From the NCBI GenBank assembly GCA_019748155.1, contig JAIEPY010000019.1:1-52380 (forward strand): a stretch of DNA of 52,380 bases, in the 5' to 3' direction. This stretch comes from Burkholderiales bacterium. Its GTDB lineage: Bacteria; Pseudomonadota; Gammaproteobacteria; Burkholderiales; UBA11063. The translations under genes and the position numbers were made by a program. Below the pieces are notes generated by a model. It had not been told where the DNA came from and did no database searches. It was given only the letters and a program-made list of their open reading frames with translations. Below, one piece after another: positions 47,411 through 52,380 of the stretch; the stretch's first letter is position 1, and each line of letters opens with the position of its first letter.

Positions 47411-48314
47411 AATTGACGGTGTTTTGCTCTTGGATAAACCGCTTGGTTTATCGAGTAATCAGGCTATTCAAAAAGTAAAATGGATTCTAAATGCAGAGAA
47501 AGTAGGGCATACTGGTACCTTAGATCCTTTAGCAACAGGCCTTTTACCGATTTGCTTAGGGCAAGCAACTAAATTTGCCGGATATTTACTTGATGGTGAT
47601 AAAGAGTACATTGCTACAGCTCAACTAGGAGTTATTACTGATAGTGGCGATAGTGAGGGAAATTTGCTTGAAACACGTGCGGTGGATACCGATTTAGAGC
47701 GGGTTTTATCTTCATTTGAGCATTTCGTTGGTGAGATAGTGCAAATCCCTCCGATGTATTCGGCGCTTAAACATAATGGTCGTCCATTATATGAGTATGC
47801 GCGGGCTGGGATTAAAATTGAGCGTCCAGCGCGTAATGTTACGATTCATTCATTGTGTTTAGAAAATTATAATCCTCAGTTGCAACAAATTACCTTTATT
47901 GCACGGGTTAGCAAAGGAACCTATATCCGAACGCTAGCGGAAGACATTGGTAATCTTTTAGGATGTGGTGCATCACTAATTGCATTACGGCGAACTAAAA
48001 CCAATCAATTTCAGATCCAAGAAGCAATTACGCTCGATGATTTAGCCGCCAATGGGCTAGATGATCAGCGGCTATTGGCTGTTGATGTTCTAACTGAAGA
48101 GTTACAATCATATGAACTAACTGATGCAGAGTTTGCCGTCGTTAAATTTGGTAATATTGCATCAAGTTTAGAGAATAAATATCCGTTAAATCAAGATTAT
48201 CGCTTATATTTTAAACAACACTTTCTTGGTGTCGGTTATTTTAATGCGATTGAAAATCAGATCTTTCTCCATCCAAAACGTATAATCTCAAACCTAAGCA
48301 CTTTATTAGCATAG
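47391..48314 (+). CDS. truB: tRNA pseudouridine-55 synthase TruB
   Basis: This enzyme forms pseudouridine 55 in the tRNA T-loop. The start GVLLLDKPLGLSSNQAIQKVK and the catalytic GHTGTLDPLATGLLPICLG (Asp of LDP) are clear. PPMYSALKHNGRPLYEYARAG and VSKGTYIRTLAEDIG follow. I use ATG 47391, the first in-frame codon matching the family N-terminus; the frame is open further upstream inside rbfA. The protein has 307 residues. It ends the conserved operon; accessory DNA begins right after. Confidence 0.94.
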   Translation: MKKIRNKIDGVLLLDKPLGLSSNQAIQKVKWILNAEKVGHTGTLDPLATGLLPICLGQATKFAGYLLDGDKEYIATAQLGVITDSGDSEGNLLETRAVDTDLERVLSSFEHFVGEIVQIPPMYSALKHNGRPLYEYARAGIKIERPARNVTIHSLCLENYNPQLQQITFIARVSKGTYIRTLAEDIGNLLGCGASLIALRRTKTNQFQIQEAITLDDLAANGLDDQRLLAVDVLTEELQSYELTDAEFAVVKFGNIASSLENKYPLNQDYRLYFKQHFLGVGYFNAIENQIFLHPKRIISNLSTLLA

Positions 48315-48348
48315 TTTTTTTATTGTGCTAATTCAATGGATTGCTTCA

Positions 48349-48591
48349 ACTGGATTTTGGCACTTTTTTAAATTACACCACATTACAAACATTTATAATG
48401 TAACTGTCTGTGTTGTTTATAACAGTACAGCATAGTACATGTTGTATACAGTTTAGTTACTTTAAAGCTGTAACCTAATAAACTAATTTAAAGAGTCATA
48501 AAATAGCATGACATGCAATAAAATATTGAAAATTTACCAAACGTATTGGTGTTCCAATATTTATTAGATATTAAAAAGTGCCAAAGTCCAG
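48349..48591. mobile_element. MITE-like element 1 (~243 bp)
   Basis: The left end reads CTGGATTTTGGCACTTTTTT. Its inverse at the right end (48571-48591) reads CTGGACTTTGGCACTTTTT on the minus strand, giving about 21 bases with one mismatch and one indel. A possible 4-bp duplication TTCA flanks the unit (48345-48348 and 48592-48595). The interior has no ORF, so any transposase would act in trans. The family is not identified. Confidence 0.7.
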
Positions 48592-48833
48592 TTCATGTAC
48601 CTATCAGTAAAACTAATACTATTATCCGTATTGGATGATTAATCCTAAAAATGGCAGTTAGCCCTGTTGAATACCGAGATATTTTACAATTTTCTATTCG
48701 CTAGAGTTATTAACAATTAACATTTTTGCCACACTTAATTTGGCTTCGCAGCTGCATGTCTTACGGCATATGTGGTTGTTGTTAGTTGTTTGTTTTGTTG
48801 TTGTTTTCCCATGAATTTACTGAAAGTCTATGG

Positions 48834-48905
48834 TAAAATAATGGCCATTGTTAATAAAATGGAAATTTCGTTCTAATTTTTTGCAATTTAATTTTTAAAC
48901 CGTAC
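48834..48905 (+). repeat. Direct repeat copy 1 (~72 bp)
   Basis: It begins TAAAATAATGGCCATTGTT and includes TTGCAATTTAATTTTTAA. It is about 85% identical by eye to 50751-50822. Similarity fades just where MITE-like element 2 is inserted. Confidence 0.75.
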
Positions 48906-48909
48906 TTTA

Positions 48910-49133
48910 CTGAGAACTACACCAATTTTTATTTGACACGTAACATACTGATATAATTCACGTACAAGTGCTGGTTTTATAGAAAAGCTGAGTTTTTGAT
49001 GCCAAAATCTCTAACTTTATGTCAAAAGTGTATTTTTTATGTGGCAAACGCATTTATTCTTAGCCTATTTAATTATGAGTGCATGTGGTTAATATATGTA
49101 TATCAATGTGTTATAGAATTTGTGTAGTTCTCG
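48910..49133. mobile_element. MITE-like element 2 (~224 bp) with 8-bp target duplication
   Basis: The left end CTGAGAACTACACCAATT and the inverted right end CGAGAACTACACAAATT match over about 17 bases with few differences. A perfect 8-bp direct repeat, GTACTTTA, flanks it (48902-48909 and 49134-49141), as expected of a transposition target duplication. No ORF of useful length lies inside. The family is unknown; 8-bp duplications occur in several IS families, including ISL3 and ISAs1. Confidence 0.8.
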
Positions 49134-49207
49134 GTACTTTAAGTAATGATGCAACTATTCGTGTAGCTATTTTGTTATTAACTTTTACTTGAAAGTAATT
49201 AGTATAA

Positions 49208-49561
49208 ATGGGTAAATTAATTATTTCTTTATTTCTTGTTGTATGTATTTCATCTTGTGATAATAAACCGAAAGAGATGAAATCTCAAGTAATGAATAGC
49301 ATTGAGAACATAAATAGCGCAGACTGTTCAGCAATTATTAGAATAGCTGCTGATGCAGCTTCATCAGTAATGGGTATCTGGAGATTAAATTCAACCGGAA
49401 TGATTCCAGCTACCGAAAGTACAATATTGGCTACAGAACAAAATAGTAACGATTATGCTGCATATTTATTGTCTGCTTTTCTCAACAAAAACAATTACTC
49501 CTCCAATGATTTACAATTTTGTATTGAACAATATTCCAGATATCATGATAAACATATTTGA
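49208..49561 (+). CDS. Small lipoprotein, unknown function
   Basis: This is a 117-residue predicted lipoprotein. The signal peptide MGKLIISLFLVVCISSC ends in the lipobox ISSC, so it would be processed by LspA; Asp at +2 suggests retention in the inner membrane by the E. coli rule. The mature part has no family I recognise. The +1 frame stays open past its stop to 49679 and could encode a continuation (FDRNTRIRSNQIFN...), so a frameshifted longer ancestor is possible. The Sel1-repeat gene follows 152 bases later. Confidence 0.6.
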   Translation: MGKLIISLFLVVCISSCDNKPKEMKSQVMNSIENINSADCSAIIRIAADAASSVMGIWRLNSTGMIPATESTILATEQNSNDYAAYLLSAFLNKNNYSSNDLQFCIEQYSRYHDKHI

Positions 49562-49713
49562 TAGAAATACGAGGATAAGATCCAATCAAATATTTAATAT
49601 GGTTATTACTAACTCATATCAACATGAATTAAATAATAACGCTCTTAATTTCACCATAGAAACATACAAGGCTCAGTAAAAATTTAGATGTACTATACAA
49701 AAAGGCATTAATT

Positions 49714-50724
49714 ATGAAAAAATTATTTTTATATTTACTGTTAGGTTATACAAATGCTAACGCTGATTGTGTGATGCTTTGTAAAGACCAAAAATATACT
49801 CTAGCTTACCCAGAATGTTTAAAAGAAGCTGAGGCTGGGGATATTGATGCAATGTATAATGTTGGTCATCTGTATAATGATGGAAATGGTGTAACACAGG
49901 ATCATACTCAGGCTTATACATGGTGGTTAAAAGCAGCTAATCAAGGCAATGTTAAGGCGATGTATAATGTCGGTCACCTGTATTATGATGGTAATGGTGT
50001 TGACCAAGATTATACGAAGTCTTGTAACTGGATGACTAAAGCAGCAAATAAAGGTTTTGCAAACGCAAAAAAAGCAAAAAAGATAATTTGCGCATTAGCA
50101 AAAAAACCATTAATGTCTAAACGAGATTGCATGAAACAATCTATTTATAATATTAATCATGATAATATAAATTTAGGATACAAATTAGATCAAAGAGGTC
50201 GAAACTACTATTATATCTACAGTATTGGACAGTGTCAAGCAATTGATGACTATAAAAATGGAGTAGGCATGAGTGATCAAGTATCATTCCATAAAGTTGC
50301 TTTTCCTAATAGCAAAGAAAAACCAGTGAATACATTAATAGGTAAAATTTACACAAGCGAAGTAGCTTCTATAGCATGGAATGGTTATGCTAACGAATAT
50401 TTTAGGTTAAAAATTCAGGATCCTAAACAACATCAATTTAATAGTAATGAATCAAATAATTATGCAGATTTAATAATAAATACAGTCAAGCCGTTTGTCG
50501 TTATTCCTGAAGATGTTGATGTTAGAGCAAGTGCTACTATTAGAGTAGAATTTAATCCAACTTTGGATATAAAATCTGTTAAGCTGACAAAATCTAGTGG
50601 AAATTCATCATATGACAAAAATATTGAGAGTGCAATTTGGGCAGTTAAAAAGTTTCCGCCTTTACCAAATGGAGCTAATTTTGTTGATTATAGGGTAATA
50701 CAATTAACTTTCCGACCCCAATAA
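49714..50724 (+). CDS. Sel1-repeat protein with TolA/TonB-like C-terminal domain
   Basis: This exported 336-residue protein has a signal peptide (MKKLFLYLLLGYTNANA). Two Sel1-like repeats follow (residues ~45-80 and ~81-116; AMYNVGHLYNDGNGVTQD and AMYNVGHLYYDGNGVDQD). The middle ~130 residues are unrecognised. The C-terminal ~80 residues have VRASATIRVEFNPTLDIKSVKLTKSSGNSSYDKNIESAIW and KKFPPLP, the pattern of TolA/TonB C-terminal domains. No transmembrane anchor besides the signal is seen. The domain pairing is unusual. A periplasmic adaptor is inferred. Confidence 0.75.
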   Translation: MKKLFLYLLLGYTNANADCVMLCKDQKYTLAYPECLKEAEAGDIDAMYNVGHLYNDGNGVTQDHTQAYTWWLKAANQGNVKAMYNVGHLYYDGNGVDQDYTKSCNWMTKAANKGFANAKKAKKIICALAKKPLMSKRDCMKQSIYNINHDNINLGYKLDQRGRNYYYIYSIGQCQAIDDYKNGVGMSDQVSFHKVAFPNSKEKPVNTLIGKIYTSEVASIAWNGYANEYFRLKIQDPKQHQFNSNESNNYADLIINTVKPFVVIPEDVDVRASATIRVEFNPTLDIKSVKLTKSSGNSSYDKNIESAIWAVKKFPPLPNGANFVDYRVIQLTFRPQ

Positions 50725-50750
50725 CTTTATTCGTAACTATCAGCCCTAGC

Positions 50751-50822
50751 TAAAATAATGGTCATTGTTTATAAAATGAAAATTCCGTTTAATTTATTTG
50801 CAATTTAATTTTTAATCCACAC
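50751..50822 (+). repeat. Direct repeat copy 2 (~72 bp)
   Basis: It begins TAAAATAATGGTCATTGTTT and shares TTGCAATTTAATTTTTAA with the copy at 48834-48905. It lies 37 bases before the gene at 50859. The two copies bracket the lipoprotein and Sel1 genes. Confidence 0.75.
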
Positions 50823-50858
50823 TGTGTTAAGTATAAATCAAAAACTAGGAATTTATAA

Positions 50859-51662
50859 ATGGCAAGTCTTTACAAATATTTTACAGAAAAAGATCATATG
50901 GACTTATTTATGGCTGGAAATGTTAGATTTTCCAGTTTAGCATATTATAAACATTTAGAAAATAATGGTACAATCTCAGATGAAAATGAGGGTGAAGCAG
51001 TGTTTTCACCTAAAAAAGAAACTATTGCTAAATTAATACTAACTCCACACGATATAACAAGAAAACCAATAGCACTAAATCCAATAATTCTAGCAAGTGA
51101 TCCAGAGCTCAAGATTCTTCTCCGTGATTATTCTCATTATTTCACTTTTTGTTCTTCACACAAAAATGTTGCAAATGACTTTACTAATGAAAATAACAAC
51201 TATAAATATTTTGTTGAATTTGACAAAGATGATTTCAATAATAAATTTGAGGAACTTATTAAAGAATACAGAAACATATATGAGAAAAACAACCAAGATC
51301 AAAAGCTTAACTTTTCTAAAATAAGCATTAATAATATTGATTATTTACTATTTTGCCGATGGGAAAGCTTACCATATGGGAAAGTTACATATTATGATTA
51401 TAGACAATCATTTATAAAAGATAATCATCCAGCTATGAGAAAAACTAATGATTTTAAGTCACAACAAGAATATAGACACCTTATATATGTAAATTATTTT
51501 AAAGATGATACAACTAAAAGTCATGAGGAGCAATTAATGAATCACAAAAAATATAACAATGTTGATACAGATATAGAAGATTCAGGTTTTTTTAATACAC
51601 TTAATATTGTTATCGAATTAAAGGATTTAAAAATCATTAATTCTGGTAAAATAAGGTCGTAA
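50859..51662 (+). CDS. Hypothetical cytosolic protein (LYKYF...RFSSLAYYK type)
   Basis: This 267-residue, AT-rich gene encodes a charged soluble protein with no signal or membrane segment. The start, SLYKYFTEKDHMDLFMAGNVRFSSLAYYKHLE, recalls a scattered group of uncharacterised phage and plasmid-borne proteins that open 'LYKY...G.IRF..L..YR..ED', related in style to DUF2971; I am not certain. A second recognisable stretch is FKSQQEYRHLIYV. A toxin or effector role would be a guess. Isolated between a repeat copy and an IS remnant, it is likely acquired. Confidence 0.55.
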   Translation: MASLYKYFTEKDHMDLFMAGNVRFSSLAYYKHLENNGTISDENEGEAVFSPKKETIAKLILTPHDITRKPIALNPIILASDPELKILLRDYSHYFTFCSSHKNVANDFTNENNNYKYFVEFDKDDFNNKFEELIKEYRNIYEKNNQDQKLNFSKISINNIDYLLFCRWESLPYGKVTYYDYRQSFIKDNHPAMRKTNDFKSQQEYRHLIYVNYFKDDTTKSHEEQLMNHKKYNNVDTDIEDSGFFNTLNIVIELKDLKIINSGKIRS

Positions 51663-51821
51663 GCGCTCCATTAAGTATATATTGACGTATTGGAGCAACT
51701 TAAAGCATGGTGATGTTTATAGTATTATTGATAAGTCATGGTTAATAAGCGTAGCGTAGGGAATTAAGCTTTTGGTTGGTAATCTAGACCAATATTCCAT
51801 GGCAGGAGTTTTCCATGATCC

Positions 51822-52067
51822 TCAATACTCTGGGGTACGCGCAGTCAAATAACATTCATGTTCCAAAAAGTTTAAATGACGCCAACTCTTCTCAACCGTG
51901 TCATATGCCTTGTATTCACCATCAATTCCGCTAATACCAAATGTAGAACCTTTAACAAAATCTAACATGATGTTTAGCTTTTTCTGTTTAACATCAAAAT
52001 CAATCCTTTTTACAAATCATGGTTTTTCAATATGAAGGGCTGTACTAAAAAGAGTCGAAATATGCAT
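51822..52067 (-). pseudogene. ISL3-family transposase, N-terminal remnant
   Basis: The minus-strand frame from ATG 52067 reads MHISTLFSTALHIEKP, then a TGA at codon 17 where the family has Trp, then FVKRIDFDVKQKKLNIMLDF, VKGSTFGISGIDGEYKAYDT and VEKSWRHLNFLEHECYLTAR, before a second stop. WRHLNF.EHECYL and KGSTF are ISL3 transposase hallmarks. The zinc-binding Cys pair expected after KGSTF is lost (GISGIDG), and the catalytic domain is absent. A possible IS end, GCTCTTTTGAAAAATGAG, lies upstream on the minus strand at about 52144-52161. Confidence 0.82.
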
Positions 52068-52233
52068 AATAAATTAACCCTAAATAATTAAAGATAGCAT
52101 AATTTTAACCATTTATTAATCAAACAATCTAAGTGGTTACCCACTCATTTTTCAAAAGAGCTATTTTTATTTAAATATAATAAATGCTTATGTAATAGTA
52201 CGATTATATAATCTAAATAGTTGCGAAAAATTT

Positions 52234-52263
52234 TTGACAGCTGCTGAAATATTATGGCATAAT
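52234..52263 (+). promoter_or_regulatory. Promoter of tRNA-Gly
   Basis: A perfect TTGACA (52234-52239), an 18-base spacer and CATAAT (52258-52263) lie about 41 bases before the tRNA. It is the best sigma70 match in the window. Confidence 0.8.
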
Positions 52264-52304
52264 AAGCACCTCAACGAAAAGAGGCATCTAGTGCAAGCTA
52301 GTGT

Positions 52305-52380
52305 GCGGGAGTAGCTCAGTTGGTAGAGCACAACCTTGCCAAGGTTGGGGTCGCGAGTTCGAGTCTCGTCTCCCGCTCCA
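52305..52380 (+). tRNA. tRNA-Gly (anticodon GCC)
   Basis: This 76-base cloverleaf includes an encoded CCA. The acceptor GCGGGAG pairs with CTCCCGC. The anticodon stem CAACC/GGTTG carries loop TTGCCAA with anticodon GCC at positions 34-36. The T-arm has TTCGAGT. The window ends exactly at the final A, so more tRNAs may follow. tRNA genes often serve as integration sites, which fits the accessory DNA just upstream. Confidence 0.97.

Larger units (their letters stand above)
48315..49207. other. Long non-coding mosaic downstream of truB
   Basis: These 893 bases hold no credible gene. They contain two MITE-like elements (48349-48591 and 48910-49133), the first copy of a ~72-bp direct repeat (48834-48905), and a T/G-rich run near 48777-48810. 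The sequence is AT-rich with scattered stops in all frames. Confidence 0.7.
51663..52304. other. Gene-free stretch before tRNA-Gly with IS debris
   Basis: These 642 bases contain a small inverted pair GCTCCA...TGGAGC (51664-51695) that may end the upstream transcript, a decayed ISL3 transposase fragment (51822-52067, minus), and the tRNA promoter. The rest is AT-rich, with no ORF supported. Confidence 0.6.

Noticed and set aside
48651-48704. Tiny frame MAVSPVEYRDILQFSIR
   Set aside because: It looks like a gene start but stops after 17 codons, with no continuation in other frames that I can recognise. Too short to support.

Overview
The window is about 52.4 kb of an AT-rich proteobacterial chromosome. 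The gene set (Neisseria-type Cas9, UbiG/UbiK/RatA ubiquinone genes, PilT-PilU twitching ATPases, PBP4, TolQ, DsbA) fits a low-GC betaproteobacterium, probably near Neisseriales. That placement is inferred from protein resemblance only. Most of the window is dense housekeeping operons; the accessory DNA lies in three places.

Left edge (1-4.2 kb, minus strand): the window opens inside an ISAs1-family insertion sequence. Its end sits inside a type II-C cas9. The Cas9 frame keeps all nuclease motifs but stops where the Neisseria protein has about 117 more residues of PAM-interacting domain, and the stop codon lies in the IS terminal repeat. No cas1, cas2, CRISPR array or tracrRNA is visible. Then come tolQ-ubiG-ratA-rnfH-dacB, the chain SPOR protein-dsbA-pcm-recA-recX, ubiK-comM, and rpsU, all on the minus strand.

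Middle (13.8-28.4 kb): a KimA-like permease and a lytic transglycosylase (plus), an aromatic amino acid permease (minus), then plus-strand uvrD-hemL-yggU-carboxylesterase, an OmpA-like protein, and ribF-ileS-lspA-ispH.

28.5-32.3 kb: a tightly coupled four-gene cassette lies between ispH and ffh. It encodes an ABC/AAA-type ATPase with an odd P-loop, a PD-(D/E)XK-like protein, a second ABC/AAA-type ATPase, and a DUF4276/TOPRIM-like protein. It resembles ATPase-plus-nuclease antiphage modules and is the best candidate for an undescribed system. Its last gene ends 10 bp before essential ffh.

32.3-48.3 kb (plus): ffh, lipocalin, pilT-pilU, nitroreductase, a small membrane zinc-ribbon protein, dnaQ-ispD-ispF-rpiA, ppx, then rimP-nusA-infB-rbfA-truB. 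A strong hairpin-plus-U terminator sits between the predicted rimP promoter and rimP. Two roughly 110-125 bp imperfect palindromes lie in intergenic gaps.

Right edge (48.3-52.4 kb): a mosaic next to a tRNA-Gly(GCC) gene. It holds two MITE-like elements (one with a perfect 8-bp target duplication), a pair of about 72-bp direct repeats bracketing a small lipoprotein and a Sel1-TolA-like fusion protein, an unrecognised protein, and a decayed ISL3-family transposase fragment.
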